Made by a program: the position numbers and the translations under genes. The notes below the pieces were generated by a model. The model worked only from the letters and a program-made list of their open reading frames with translations. It searched no databases and was not told where the DNA came from. Shown here one piece after another: positions 1-8,960 of a DNA stretch of 64,000 nt. This DNA is from Rhizobacter terrae. Lineage in GTDB: Bacteria > Pseudomonadota > Gammaproteobacteria > Burkholderiales > Burkholderiaceae_C. Every line of letters starts with the position of its first letter. The stretch's first letter is position 1. Where the stretch lies: positions 1 through 64,000 of the forward strand of contig NZ_QUSW01000001.1 in the NCBI RefSeq assembly GCF_003852895.1, in the 5' to 3' direction.

Positions 1-120
1 GGCCCCGGGGCCCGTGCGGAAGTATCCGCCCCAGTCCACCGCTTGCGCGGGCGTGCTGAGGGCGGCAACGGCTGCTGCGATGGCAGCCATGGACAGGTTC
101 GCGGTGAAGGTGCGACTCAT
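1..120 (-). CDS. LamB-type carbohydrate porin, N-terminal fragment
   Basis: Only the first 40 codons lie in the window; the gene continues beyond base 1. They encode a typical signal peptide ending in STPAQA, followed by mature sequence VDWGGYFRTGPG. This matches the start of maltoporin-family proteins (E. coli LamB begins VDFHGYARSG). The ATG at 120 is preceded by AGGAG. It is the last visible gene of the minus-strand sugar-uptake operon, 142 bp after yjfF, so an outer-membrane sugar channel fits the context. The substrate cannot be read from 40 residues. Another 18-stranded sugar porin is possible. Confidence 0.75.
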   Translation of the reverse strand, partial: MSRTFTANLSMAAIAAAVAALSTPAQAVDWGGYFRTGPGA

Positions 121-262
121 CGGTAGTCTCCTGGTCTATTGATCGTTGATGATGGAAACGCAAGGCAAGAGGAGGCCCTGCGCGGGGGGGACAGCCGCGC
201 AATCGGAAGACTGCGTCTTGCAAACCAGCAGCCGGGTCAGCCGCTGTCGTGGTGGGGCGTCA

Positions 263-1288
263 TCAGCGTTTTCTCTTTCGCTCGAAGACGCGTTGCAACA
301 GGCAGAAGGCAAACAGGAGCGCACCGATGACGATGCGCGTCCACCACGAACTCAGGGTGCCGTCGAACATGATCAGCGTCTGGATGATGCCCAGCATCAG
401 GACGCCGAACAGCGTGCCGAACACATAGCCCACGCCGCCGGACAACAGCGTGCCGCCGATGACCACCGCGGCAATCGCGTCCAGCTCCAGGCCGACCGCA
501 TGCAGGCCGTAGCCCGACAGCATGTAGAAGCTGAACACCACGCCGGCAAGCGCCGAACAAAAGCCGCTCAGGGTGTAGACGCCCACCAGCGTGGCACGCA
601 CCGGCAGGCCCATGAGCACGGCCGAGTGCTCGTTGCCGCCGATGGCGTAGACCGTGCGGCCGAACTGCGTGAAGTGCGCGACATACATGGCCACGGCCAC
701 CACCACGAGCGCGATGAGGCCGCCCACCGAGATGGTGGCGTCGTCGCCCCACATCGGGATGCGCATCTGCGACACGCTGGAGAAGAAGTCCTCCGTGATG
801 CTGATGGAGTCGATGCTGATGACGTAGCACAGGCCTCGCGCGAGGAACATGCCCGCCAGCGTCACGATGAAAGGCTGCAGGCGGAAGCGCTGGATGAGAA
901 AGCCCATCAGCGCGCCGAAGGCCGTGCCCATCGCCAGCACCAGTGGGATGACGGCGCCCGCGCTCCAGTGGTGCCGCTCCACCAGCGAGGCGATGACCAT
1001 GGTGGTCAGCGCGATCATGGAGCCCACCGACAGGTCGATGCCGCCGGAGAGGATCACGAAGGTCATGCCCACCGCGACGATGCACAGGAAGGCGTTGTCG
1101 ATGAGCAGGTTCAGGAACACCTGCCCCGTGAAGAAGCCGGTGTAGGCGACGCTGCCGAAGATCGCCATGGCGGCGAACAGCAGGATCGTCACCGCCAGGG
1201 GCAGGTACTTGGCGTCGAGTCGGGGCATGCGTCGGGTTGTTGGTGCGGTGCCGGCCAAAGGCATGTCCATGTGCAGGTTGGCGCTCAT
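263..1288 (-). CDS. yjfF: Sugar ABC transporter permease, YjfF-like
   Basis: Inner-membrane permease of 341 residues in the BPD_transp_2 (RbsC-type) family. It is hydrophobic throughout, with roughly eight to ten membrane segments and the family motif GGIDLSVG at residues 82-89. In E. coli YjfF pairs with YtfT to import galactofuranose, energised by YtfR and fed by YtfQ. Here its start overlaps the ytfT stop by 4 nt (ATGA), so translation is probably coupled. Assignment as YjfF rather than YtfT rests on order (ytfR, ytfT, yjfF) and on the shorter N-terminus. Substrate specificity is inferred from the family only. Confidence 0.88.
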   Translation of the reverse strand: MSANLHMDMPLAGTAPTTRRMPRLDAKYLPLAVTILLFAAMAIFGSVAYTGFFTGQVFLNLLIDNAFLCIVAVGMTFVILSGGIDLSVGSMIALTTMVIASLVERHHWSAGAVIPLVLAMGTAFGALMGFLIQRFRLQPFIVTLAGMFLARGLCYVISIDSISITEDFFSSVSQMRIPMWGDDATISVGGLIALVVVAVAMYVAHFTQFGRTVYAIGGNEHSAVLMGLPVRATLVGVYTLSGFCSALAGVVFSFYMLSGYGLHAVGLELDAIAAVVIGGTLLSGGVGYVFGTLFGVLMLGIIQTLIMFDGTLSSWWTRIVIGALLFAFCLLQRVFERKRKR

Positions 1289-2316
1289 GCTGCCGCCTCC
1301 CGCCGTGCCAGCTTCGCCACCGTGCCGCGGAATTCGGCGGATTGCAAGAGCATCACCACGAACACCACCACTGCCTTGACCACGAGGTTCACTTCAGGCG
1401 GCACGCCCAGCGAGTAGATGGCGTAGGTGAGCGTCTGGATGATGAGCGCGCCGATCACGCTGCCGGCCAGGCTGAACTTGCCGCCGGTGAGTGCCGTGCC
1501 GCCCAGCGTCACTGCAAGGATGGCGTCCAGCTCCATCAGCGTGCCGGCGTTGTTGCCGTCGGCGCTCTTGACGTTGGAGCTGACGACCAGCCCCGCCACG
1601 CCGGCGCAGGCGCCGCAGAAGGCGTAGACCCAGAAGGTGATGCGCCGCGCGGGCAGGCCCGCCACGTACGCCGCCGACGGGTTGATGCCCACGGCCTGAA
1701 TAAAAAGTCCCAGCGCCGTGCGCTTGGTGAGCGCGAGCAACGCCAGGAACACCGCCGCCGCGATGAACAGTGCAAACGGCAGGCCGAACAGGTAGCCGTT
1801 GCCGATGAAGAAATACGGGCCGTAGTAGATGGTGATGATCTGCCCGCCCGTGATGAGCTGGGCGATGCCACGACCAGCCACCATGAGGATCAACGTGGCG
1901 ATGATGGGCTGCATGCCCACGAGCGACACCAGCAGGCCGTTCCACAACCCGCAGATGAGCGCGATGCCCACCGCCGCGAGGATGGCGGCCCACATCGGGA
2001 AGCGGCTCACGTGGGTGGTCACGCCGTCCTGCACGACCAGCGAGCCGCCGATCATCCAGGCGGCGATGGCAGCGGAGATGGCCACCACCGCGCCCACCGA
2101 GATGTCGATGCCGCGCGTGGCGATCACGAGCGTCATGCCCAGCGAGACGAGCATCAGCGGCGCCGAGCTCTTGAGGATGTCCACCAGGCTGCCGTAGAGG
2201 TGGCCGTCGCGCCACTCCAAGTGCAGGAAGCTGGCATTGAATGCCGCGTTGATGATGAGCAGCAAGGCCAGTGTGACCAACGGCCACAGCAGGGGGTGAC
2301 GAAGCAGCTTGTTCAT
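1285..2316 (-). CDS. ytfT: Sugar ABC transporter permease, YtfT-like
   Basis: A 343-residue permease with a first membrane helix at about residues 8-28 and the family motif RGIDISVG at 68-75. It resembles YtfT, one half of the galactofuranose import channel. The start ATG shares one base with the ytfR stop (TGATG) and its stop overlaps the yjfF start by 4 nt, so the three genes form a tightly coupled block. It should form a heterodimeric pore with YjfF and couple to YtfR. Other class-II sugars (ribose or galactose type) are possible substrates. Confidence 0.9.
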   Translation of the reverse strand: MNKLLRHPLLWPLVTLALLLIINAAFNASFLHLEWRDGHLYGSLVDILKSSAPLMLVSLGMTLVIATRGIDISVGAVVAISAAIAAWMIGGSLVVQDGVTTHVSRFPMWAAILAAVGIALICGLWNGLLVSLVGMQPIIATLILMVAGRGIAQLITGGQIITIYYGPYFFIGNGYLFGLPFALFIAAAVFLALLALTKRTALGLFIQAVGINPSAAYVAGLPARRITFWVYAFCGACAGVAGLVVSSNVKSADGNNAGTLMELDAILAVTLGGTALTGGKFSLAGSVIGALIIQTLTYAIYSLGVPPEVNLVVKAVVVFVVMLLQSAEFRGTVAKLARREAAA

Positions 2317-3824
2317 CAGGCCGTCTCCGCCGCGATCAGTTGGTACACCTCGTGCTCGGCGCTGCCGCCCGGCAGTTCACCCACCTTGCGGCGGTCGCGC
2401 AGCACGGCGATGCGGTTGGACACGCGCACCACCTCGTCGATCTCCGAGGAGATGAACAGCACCGCCATGCCCTCCTTCGCCAGGCGCAGGATCTCGTCCA
2501 TGATCTCCTGCTTGGCGGCCACGTCGATGCCGCGGGTGGGTTCGTCGAGGATGAGCAGCTTGGGCTGCGTGGCGAGCCAGCGCGCCAGCAAGGCCTTCTG
2601 CTGGTTGCCGCCCGAGAGCAGCCCGATGGGCGTCTCGATGTCCTGCGTCTTAATGCCCAGAGCCTTCACGAAGCGCTCGGCCATGGCCACCTGCTCGTCC
2701 AGCGGAAGCAGGTTCCACAGGCCGCGGCGGGCCTGCAGTGCCAGCACGATGTTCTCGCGCACAGAGAGTTCGGCGACGATGCCGTCGGTCTTGCGGTCTT
2801 CGGGGCACAGGCCCATGCCGAGCTTCACGGCGGTGGATGGGCAGTCGATGCGGTGCGACTGGCCCGCCACCTTCACCTCGCCTTCGTCGGCGGTGTTCAG
2901 GCCGAAGATGAGCTGGGCAAGTTCGGTGCGGCCGGAGCCGAGCAATCCGCCCAGGCCCACGACCTCGCCGGCATGCACGCTGAGGTTGGTGGCCTGCACG
3001 CGGCCGCGCTGGGCCACGCCGCGCAACTCGATCAGCGGCGTCTCGTCGTCATCGGTCTCCAGCGGGGTCGCCGTGCCCTGGCGTGCTGCGAACTCGCGTC
3101 CGATCATCGCGGCGATCAAGGCCGGCGCCGGCAAGTCGCGCGCCAGGTGCTCGCCCACCAGCTCGCCATTGCGCAGCACGGTGATGCGGTCGCACAGCGC
3201 GTAGACCTGCTCGAGGAAGTGCGTGACGAAGAGGATGGCCATGCCTTCGTCGCGCAGTTGCCGCAAGACGGTGAACAGGCGCTGCACCTCGTCATCGTCC
3301 AGGCTGGACGTGGGCTCATCCAGGATGAGCACCTGCGCCGACACGCTCAATGCGCGTGCAATCGCCACCATCTGTTGAATGGCCACGGGATAGCTCGACA
3401 GCAGCCGTGCCACGTCGATGTCCAGGTTGAGCCGCTTGAGCAGCACACGAGCCTGCGTGTTCATCGCGGCCCAGTCGATTCGGCCCCACTTGCGCGGATA
3501 GCGTCCCGCGAAGATGTTCTCCGCCACCGTGAGGTTCGGGCAGAGGTTCACCTCCTGGTACACCGTGCTGATGCCCAGCTTCTGCGAGGCCAGCGGAGAC
3601 TTCGGCGCGATGGCCTCGCCGCGCAGCGCCATGCGGCCGCCGTCGGCAGGATGCACACCGGTCAGCACCTTGATCAGCGTGGACTTGCCTGCGCCGTTCT
3701 GTCCCATCAGCGCATGCACCTCGCCGGCGAACAGCCGCAGCCCCACGCCCTTGAGCACCGGCACGCCGAAGAAGCTCTTGCGGACGTCGGACAGTTCGAG
3801 GACCGGTTCGCTCACGATGCTCAC
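2316..3824 (-). CDS. ytfR: Sugar ABC transporter ATP-binding protein, YtfR-like
   Basis: A 502-residue double ATPase of the class-II sugar importer type (RbsA/MglA/YtfR). The first domain has Walker A GQNGAGKST at 41-49 and Walker B LILDEPTSSLD. The second domain has the usual degenerate P-loop (GLLGSGRTE) with an intact signature [15 protein letters not shown] and [11 protein letters not shown]. It would energise YtfT/YjfF. The start overlaps the gguB stop by 4 nt, so a second complete transporter is translationally coupled to the Ggu system upstream. It could in principle serve both permease sets. Confidence 0.9.
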   Translation of the reverse strand: MSIVSEPVLELSDVRKSFFGVPVLKGVGLRLFAGEVHALMGQNGAGKSTLIKVLTGVHPADGGRMALRGEAIAPKSPLASQKLGISTVYQEVNLCPNLTVAENIFAGRYPRKWGRIDWAAMNTQARVLLKRLNLDIDVARLLSSYPVAIQQMVAIARALSVSAQVLILDEPTSSLDDDEVQRLFTVLRQLRDEGMAILFVTHFLEQVYALCDRITVLRNGELVGEHLARDLPAPALIAAMIGREFAARQGTATPLETDDDETPLIELRGVAQRGRVQATNLSVHAGEVVGLGGLLGSGRTELAQLIFGLNTADEGEVKVAGQSHRIDCPSTAVKLGMGLCPEDRKTDGIVAELSVRENIVLALQARRGLWNLLPLDEQVAMAERFVKALGIKTQDIETPIGLLSGGNQQKALLARWLATQPKLLILDEPTRGIDVAAKQEIMDEILRLAKEGMAVLFISSEIDEVVRVSNRIAVLRDRRKVGELPGGSAEHEVYQLIAAETA

Positions 3825-5032
3825 TTGTTCTTGTTGTAGACGTCGATGAACACGGCCGCCAGCAGCACCAGGCCCTTGATGACCTGCTGGTAGTCGATGC
3901 CGATGCCCATGATGGACATGCCGTTGTTCATCACGCCCATCACGAAGGCACCGATGACCGCACCCACCACCTTGCCCACGCCGCCCGACGCCGAGGCGCC
4001 GCCGATGAAGCAGGCCGCGATCACGTCCAGCTCGAAGCCCAGGCCGGCCTTGGGCGTGGCGGTGTTCAGCCGCGCGGCGAACACCAGGCCCGCCAGCGCC
4101 GACAGCACGCCCATGTTGACGAAGGCCATGAACGCCAGCCGCTCGGTCTTGATGCCCGACAGCCGCGCCGCCTTCTCGTTGCCGCCCAGCGCGTAGATGC
4201 GCCGGCCCACGGTCGTGCGGCGCGTGACGAAGTCGTAGGCCACGATCAGCACCGACATCACGATCAGCACGTTGGGCAGGCCCTTGTAGGACGACAGCAG
4301 CCAGCTGAAGTACACGATCACGGCCACGAAGACCAGCGTCTTGGCGATGAAGAAGGCGTAGGGCTCGGTCTCCATGCCGTGCCTGGCCTGCTGGGCACGC
4401 CCGCGCAGGCTGAAGTACGCCAGTGCCGCGGCAGCCAGCACGCCCACCACGAGCGAGGTGGTGCGCAAGGTCTCGCCCGACAGCGGGTCAGGAATGAAGC
4501 CCGAGCTCAACCGCTGGAACTCGATCGGGAACGGGCCGATGGACTGCCCCTGCAGCAGCGCCAGGCTCAGCCCCTTGAACACCAGCATGCCCGCCAGCGT
4601 CACGATGAAAGACGGGATCTTCGTGTACGCCACGAACCATCCCTGCGCCCCACCGATGATCGCGCCCGCCAGCAGGCAAACGATGGTGGTCGGCACGAAG
4701 TGCCAGCCGTAGCTCACCATCAGCACCGCTGCCAGCGCGCCGATGAAGCCGCACACCGATCCCACCGACAGGTCGATGTGCCCGGACACGATCACCAGCA
4801 GCATGCCAAGCGCCATGATGACGATGTAGCTGTTCTGGAGCACGAGGTTCGTGAGGTTCAGCGGCCGCAGCAGCGTGCCGTCGGTGAGCACCTGGAACAG
4901 CCCCATGATGGCCACGAGCGACATCAGCATGCCGTACTCGCGCAGATTGTTCTTGATGAAGCCGGAATGCGATGGCTTGCCCATGTTGGCCTTCGGTGTG
5001 GATGCGGCGGATGCGAAATCAGCGGCCATCAT
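3821..5032 (-). CDS. gguB: Multiple-sugar ABC transporter permease GguB
   Basis: A 403-residue permease of the XylH/MmsB/GguB type, longer than YtfT because of extra central helices. The family motif GHIDLSVG is at residues 84-91 and a conserved [14 protein letters not shown] segment lies towards the C-terminus. In Agrobacterium, ChvE-GguA-GguB imports L-arabinose, D-galactose, D-glucose and D-xylose. It overlaps gguA by 14 nt and ytfR by 4 nt. The start is one of two ATGs two codons apart (5032 or 5029). Membrane location and partner assignment follow from the family. Confidence 0.9.
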   Translation of the reverse strand: MMAADFASAASTPKANMGKPSHSGFIKNNLREYGMLMSLVAIMGLFQVLTDGTLLRPLNLTNLVLQNSYIVIMALGMLLVIVSGHIDLSVGSVCGFIGALAAVLMVSYGWHFVPTTIVCLLAGAIIGGAQGWFVAYTKIPSFIVTLAGMLVFKGLSLALLQGQSIGPFPIEFQRLSSGFIPDPLSGETLRTTSLVVGVLAAAALAYFSLRGRAQQARHGMETEPYAFFIAKTLVFVAVIVYFSWLLSSYKGLPNVLIVMSVLIVAYDFVTRRTTVGRRIYALGGNEKAARLSGIKTERLAFMAFVNMGVLSALAGLVFAARLNTATPKAGLGFELDVIAACFIGGASASGGVGKVVGAVIGAFVMGVMNNGMSIMGIGIDYQQVIKGLVLLAAVFIDVYNKNK

Positions 5033-6572
5033 GCGCCTCCATGGCCGAGCCGCCGGAATTCACGATGGCCCGCATGATGCGCTCCTGCGAGGCTTCCTGG
5101 ACCGGGAATTCCGCGACGAAGCGGCCTTCGTTCATCACGTAGATTCGGTCGCACATGCCCAACAGCTCGGGCATCTCCGAAGAGATCATCAAAATGCCTT
5201 TTCCCTGGTTCGCCAGCTGGTCGATGATGGTGTAGATCTCGAACTTCGCGCCCACGTCGATGCCACGCGTGGGCTCGTCGAGGATGAGCAGCTCGGGCTG
5301 CGAGAACAGCCACTTGGCCAGCACCACCTTCTGCTGGTTGCCGCCCGACAGGTTCACCACTTGCTGGTGCACGCCGGACGAACGGATGTTGAGCTGCCGC
5401 CGGTAGTCGGCGGCCACCTTGTATTCCTCGCCGTCGGAGATCACGCCGCGCCTGGCCACCGCGTCGAGGTTGGCCAGCGTCACGTTGCGCTTGATCTCGT
5501 CGTTGAGCACGAGCCCGCAACCCTTGCGGTCTTCCGTCACGTAGGCAATGCCGTGGGCGATGGCACGCTCCACCGTGTGCGTGTCCACCGGCTTGCCGTG
5601 CATGAACACCTGGCCGCTGATGCGCTGGCCATAGCTGCGCCCGAACACGCTCATGGCGAATTCGGTGCGGCCCGCGCCCATGAGGCCGGCGATGCCCACG
5701 ATCTCGCCCTTCCTCACATGCAGGTTCACGCCCTTGATGAGTTCGCGGTCGGCATGCTGGGCATGGTGCACGCGCCAGTCGCGCACCTCGAAGACGGTGT
5801 CGCCGATCTTCGGGTCGCGCTTGGGATAGCGGTCGGCCATCTCGCGGCCGACCATGCTGCGGATGATCCGGTCCTCGCTGATCGCTTCCTGGTGGCAGTC
5901 CATGGTCTGTACCGTGGACCCGTCGCGCAGCACGGTGATGCTGTCGGCCACCTTCGCGATTTCGTTGAGCTTGTGCGAGATGAGGATCGAAGAGATTCCC
6001 TGAGCCTTGAGTTCCAGCAGCAATGAAAGCAGCGCGTCGCTGTCGCTTTCGTTGAGGCTGGCCGTGGGTTCGTCCAGGATCAGCAACTTGACTTGCTTGG
6101 ACAGCGCCTTGGCGATTTCCACCAGCTGCTGCTTGCCCACGCCCAGGTTGGTGATGAGCGCGGTGGGCGGCTCTTTCAGGCCCACCTTGGCCAGCAGGTC
6201 GCGGGTGCGGGCATAGGCCTCGAACCAGTCGATGATGCCGTTCTTCGCCGGCTCGTTGCCGAGGAAGATGTTCTCCGCGATCGACAGGAGGGGCACCAGC
6301 GCCAGCTCCTGGTGGATGATGATGATGCCCAGCTCCTCGCTGTCGGCGATCGTCCTGAAGCGGCGCAGTTCGCCCTGGAAGTGGATTTCGCCGCTGTAGG
6401 AGTCGCAGGGGTAGACGCCGCTCAACACCTTCATCAGGGTGGACTTGCCCGCGCCGTTCTCGCCAACGATGGCATGGATCTCCCCGTCGCGAACCTTGAG
6501 GTTCACGTTGTCCAGTGCATTGACGCCCGGGAAGGTCTTCGTGATCCCGCGCATCTCCAGAATGGCGTTCAA
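5019..6572 (-). CDS. gguA: Multiple-sugar ABC transporter ATP-binding protein GguA
   Basis: A 517-residue double ATPase of the XylG/GguA group. Walker [10 protein letters not shown] lies at 37-45 with [11 protein letters not shown] following; the second half has GLMGAGRTE, the signature [15 protein letters not shown] and [11 protein letters not shown]. The start appears to be TTG at 6572, with AGGAG about nine bases upstream; the first in-frame ATG is codon 7. It follows chvE after a 145-bp gap filled by hairpin-forming repeats and runs into gguB with a 14-nt overlap. Role: energising GguB for ChvE-delivered sugars. Confidence 0.92.
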   Translation of the reverse strand: MNAILEMRGITKTFPGVNALDNVNLKVRDGEIHAIVGENGAGKSTLMKVLSGVYPCDSYSGEIHFQGELRRFRTIADSEELGIIIIHQELALVPLLSIAENIFLGNEPAKNGIIDWFEAYARTRDLLAKVGLKEPPTALITNLGVGKQQLVEIAKALSKQVKLLILDEPTASLNESDSDALLSLLLELKAQGISSILISHKLNEIAKVADSITVLRDGSTVQTMDCHQEAISEDRIIRSMVGREMADRYPKRDPKIGDTVFEVRDWRVHHAQHADRELIKGVNLHVRKGEIVGIAGLMGAGRTEFAMSVFGRSYGQRISGQVFMHGKPVDTHTVERAIAHGIAYVTEDRKGCGLVLNDEIKRNVTLANLDAVARRGVISDGEEYKVAADYRRQLNIRSSGVHQQVVNLSGGNQQKVVLAKWLFSQPELLILDEPTRGIDVGAKFEIYTIIDQLANQGKGILMISSEMPELLGMCDRIYVMNEGRFVAEFPVQEASQERIMRAIVNSGGSAMEAHDGR

Positions 6573-6607
6573 AGCCGTCGTCTCCTGTAGTTCTTCATGA
6601 TTCGGCA

Positions 6608-6717
6608 GGGGGGGCGCCGCAAGCGCCCCCCATCAAGCAACGCCAGCGGAGCCGGCTCCGCCGGTCCGCCAGGCGGCGCCCCTCGGGGGCAGGAGCGCAG
6701 CGACTGGGGGGCCCTAG
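6608..6717. repeat. GC-rich intergenic repeat, copy 1 (chvE-gguA gap)
   Basis: This gap holds several perfect short hairpins. GGGGGGCGC and GCGCCCCCC face each other across CGCAA at about 6608-6630, and GCCCC-TC-GGGGC lies near 6680. Bases 6652-6672 are identical to 7846-7866 in the next intercistronic gap upstream, so the two are copies of one element. Similar GC-rich blocks are common between comamonad genes, from memory. Its place just after a binding-protein gene resembles the mRNA-stabilising repeats between malE and malF in enterics. Confidence 0.7.
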
Positions 6718-7782
6718 TTACTTCACCTGCGCTTCGGTGTAGTACCCCGTGGCGATCAGCGCTTCCTTCCAGTTGCTGGCGTCCACGCTCACCGGCTTGA
6801 GCAGGTACGACGGGACGATCTTGACGCCGTTGTTGTAGGTCTTGGTGTCGTTGATCGGCACCTGCTTGCCCGAGAGCATCGCGTCGACCATGTTGGCCGT
6901 GACCTTGGCGAGTTCACGCGTGTCCTTGAACACGGTGGAGGTCTGCTCCTTGGCGAGGATGGACTTCACCGAGGGAATCTCCGCATCCTGGCCCGTCACC
7001 ACCGGCATGGGCAGCTTGGGTGTGCCGTAGCCCACGCCCTTGAGCGAGGAGATGATGCCGATCGACAGGCCGTCGTACGGCGACAGCACCGCGTCGACGT
7101 GCGCCTGCGAGTAGTAGGCCGACAGCAGGTTGTCCATGCGGGCCTGGGCGACGGCGCCGTCCCAGCGCAGGGTGGACACCTTGTCCATGCCCAGCTGCTT
7201 GCTGCGCACCACGAGCTTGCCGCTCTTGATGTACGGGTCCAGCACCGACATGGCGCCGTTGTAGAAGAAGAAGGCGTTGTTGTCGTCAGGCGAGCCGCCG
7301 AAGAGTTCGATGTTGAACGGACCCTTGCCGGCCTTCAGGTTCAGCGCCTTCTCGATGTAGCCGGCTTGCAGCACGCCGACCTGGAAGTTGTCGAACGTGG
7401 CGTAGTAGTCCACGTTCTTGGAGTTCTTGATGAGGCGGTCGTAGGCGATGACCTTGATGCCCTTGTCGGCGGCCTTCTGCAGCGCGTCGGACAAGGTCGT
7501 GCCGTCGATGGCGGCGATCACGAGGACCTTCGGCCCCTTGGTGATCATGTTCTCGATCTGCGCGAGCTGGTTGGGAATGTCGTCCTCGGCGTACTGGAGA
7601 TCGGTGCCGTAGCCCTTCTCCTTGAACACCTTCACCATGTTCGAGCCGTCAGCGATCCAGCGCGCCGACGACTTCGTCGGCATGGAAATCGCGATCAGGC
7701 CCTTGCCTTGCGCCAGCGCCTGTTGCGCCAGGGACATCGAACAGACGGCCACAGCCGCCGCAAAGAATTTAATCAGTTTCAA
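6718..7782 (-). CDS. chvE: Multiple-sugar-binding periplasmic protein ChvE
   Basis: A 354-residue periplasmic binding protein. The signal peptide [16 protein letters not shown] ends at LAQQALA, and the mature part begins [15 protein letters not shown], as in ChvE/XylF proteins. The fold-family segments [24 protein letters not shown] and [14 protein letters not shown] are present. The start is TTG at 7782, with GAGGAG about seven bases upstream; no ATG fits, since upstream in-frame sequence is unlike a signal peptide. It captures L-arabinose, D-galactose and related sugars for GguAB, and in Agrobacterium also signals to VirA, for which there is no evidence here. Confidence 0.92.
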   Translation of the reverse strand: MKLIKFFAAAVAVCSMSLAQQALAQGKGLIAISMPTKSSARWIADGSNMVKVFKEKGYGTDLQYAEDDIPNQLAQIENMITKGPKVLVIAAIDGTTLSDALQKAADKGIKVIAYDRLIKNSKNVDYYATFDNFQVGVLQAGYIEKALNLKAGKGPFNIELFGGSPDDNNAFFFYNGAMSVLDPYIKSGKLVVRSKQLGMDKVSTLRWDGAVAQARMDNLLSAYYSQAHVDAVLSPYDGLSIGIISSLKGVGYGTPKLPMPVVTGQDAEIPSVKSILAKEQTSTVFKDTRELAKVTANMVDAMLSGKQVPINDTKTYNNGVKIVPSYLLKPVSVDASNWKEALIATGYYTEAQVK

Positions 7783-7840
7783 AGTGACTCTCCTCGATAT
7801 GAAATGGAGCGCCAAGCGCGACTCCTCAAGCAGCTGCCCG

Positions 7841-7910
7841 CGGATCCGGCTCCGCCGGTCCGCCAGCAGCGCCCCCCTGGGGGGGTGCGCCGAAGGCGCT
7901 CCGGGGGGGA
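7841..7910. repeat. GC-rich intergenic repeat, copy 2 (ytfQ-chvE gap)
   Basis: Second copy of the element seen at 6608-6717. Bases 7846-7866 match 6652-6672 exactly. The rest forms strong hairpins: CCCCCC-TG-GGGGGG near 7873-7886 and GCGCC-GAA-GGCGC near 7887-7900. It abuts the ytfQ stop codon at 7911-7913. Both copies therefore lie immediately 3' of a binding-protein gene, on the minus-strand transcript. Confidence 0.72.
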
Positions 7911-8876
7911 TCAATACTTCCGTTTCGGGAACTCGGCCGCAGCCACTTCCATCGGGAAGATGGATTCCTGCGTCACGATGCGCTTGGGCAGCGCCTTGCC
8001 GGCCTTCAGGTCCTTCACGGCTTGCATCAGCTGGGGTCCGAGCAGCGGGCTGCACTCGACCGTCACGTTCAGCTTGCCGGCCATCATGGCCTCGAAGGCC
8101 CCCTTCACCGCGTCGATGGACACGATGATGATGTCCTTGCCCGGCTTCATGCCGGCTTCCTCGATCGCCTGGATGGCGCCGATGGCCATGTCGTCGTTGT
8201 GTGCGTACAGCACATTGATCTTCTTGCCTTCGGCCTTCAGGAAGGCTTCCATCACCTCCTTGCCCTTGGCCCGGGTGAAGTCACCGGTCTGCGAGCGGAT
8301 GATCTTGAAGCGCGGATCTGCCTTGATGACTTCCTCGAAGCCCTTCTTGCGGTCGATGGCCGGCGCGGAGCCGACGGTGCCCTGCAGCTCGACGATGTTC
8401 ACGTCGCCCGGGGTGCCTTTCATCTTCTCGACCAGCCAGTTGCCCGCGCGCTTGCCTTCCTCGATGAAGTCCGAGCCCATGAAGGTCACATACAGCGAGT
8501 CATCCTTCACGTTGACTGCGCGGTCGGTGAGGATCACCGGGATCTTCGCGGCCTTGGCTTCGCGCAGCACCTGCTCGAAGCCGGTCTCCACCACCGGCGA
8601 GAAGGCGATCACGTCCACCTTCTGGGCGATGAAGGAGCGGATGGCCTTGATCTGGTTTTCCTGCTTCTGCTGCGCGTCGGCGAACTTGAGTTCGATGCCC
8701 GCTTCCTTCGAGGCCGACTTGATCGACTCGGTATTGGCCGTGCGCCATTCGCTTTCGGCGCCGATCTGGCTGAAGCCCAGGACGATCTTCTTCTGGGCCA
8801 TGGCGCTCATCGGCAGGGCGGCGGCAAATGCCAGCGCCGCGGCGGACGCGAGCAGTGTGCGACGTTGGAATTTCAT
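7911..8876 (-). CDS. ytfQ: Galactofuranose-type sugar-binding periplasmic protein YtfQ
   Basis: A 321-residue periplasmic binding protein of the LacI-like (Peripla_BP_4) fold. The signal peptide [17 protein letters not shown]... ends at SAMA; mature sequence [20 protein letters not shown] is characteristic of YtfQ. Family segments [19 protein letters not shown] and [12 protein letters not shown] are clear. The ATG at 8876 has AGGAGACAG upstream. It is the second gene of the operon, 84 bp after the aldehyde dehydrogenase and 128 bp before chvE, separated from its presumed partners ytfR-ytfT-yjfF by the whole chvE-gguAB block. Confidence 0.9.
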   Translation of the reverse strand: MKFQRRTLLASAAALAFAAALPMSAMAQKKIVLGFSQIGAESEWRTANTESIKSASKEAGIELKFADAQQKQENQIKAIRSFIAQKVDVIAFSPVVETGFEQVLREAKAAKIPVILTDRAVNVKDDSLYVTFMGSDFIEEGKRAGNWLVEKMKGTPGDVNIVELQGTVGSAPAIDRKKGFEEVIKADPRFKIIRSQTGDFTRAKGKEVMEAFLKAEGKKINVLYAHNDDMAIGAIQAIEEAGMKPGKDIIIVSIDAVKGAFEAMMAGKLNVTVECSPLLGPQLMQAVKDLKAGKALPKRIVTQESIFPMEVAAAEFPKRKY

Positions 8877-8960
8877 GACTGTCTCCTGTTTGCTTTACAT
8901 GAGGCCTCGAGGGCCCCTGGGTTGAAAACGCTCGTCCGGTACTGCGTCGTACTTCTCCGG

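Noticed and set aside
1237-3204. A long plus-strand open frame across ytfT and ytfR
   Set aside because: It is antisense to two clear transporter genes with Walker and membrane motifs and has no recognisable domain.
6608-7910. The two GC-rich repeats as insertion-sequence ends or CRISPR repeats
   Set aside because: There are only two copies, no transposase gene or target duplication, and no regular spacers. Intergenic hairpin elements explain them better.
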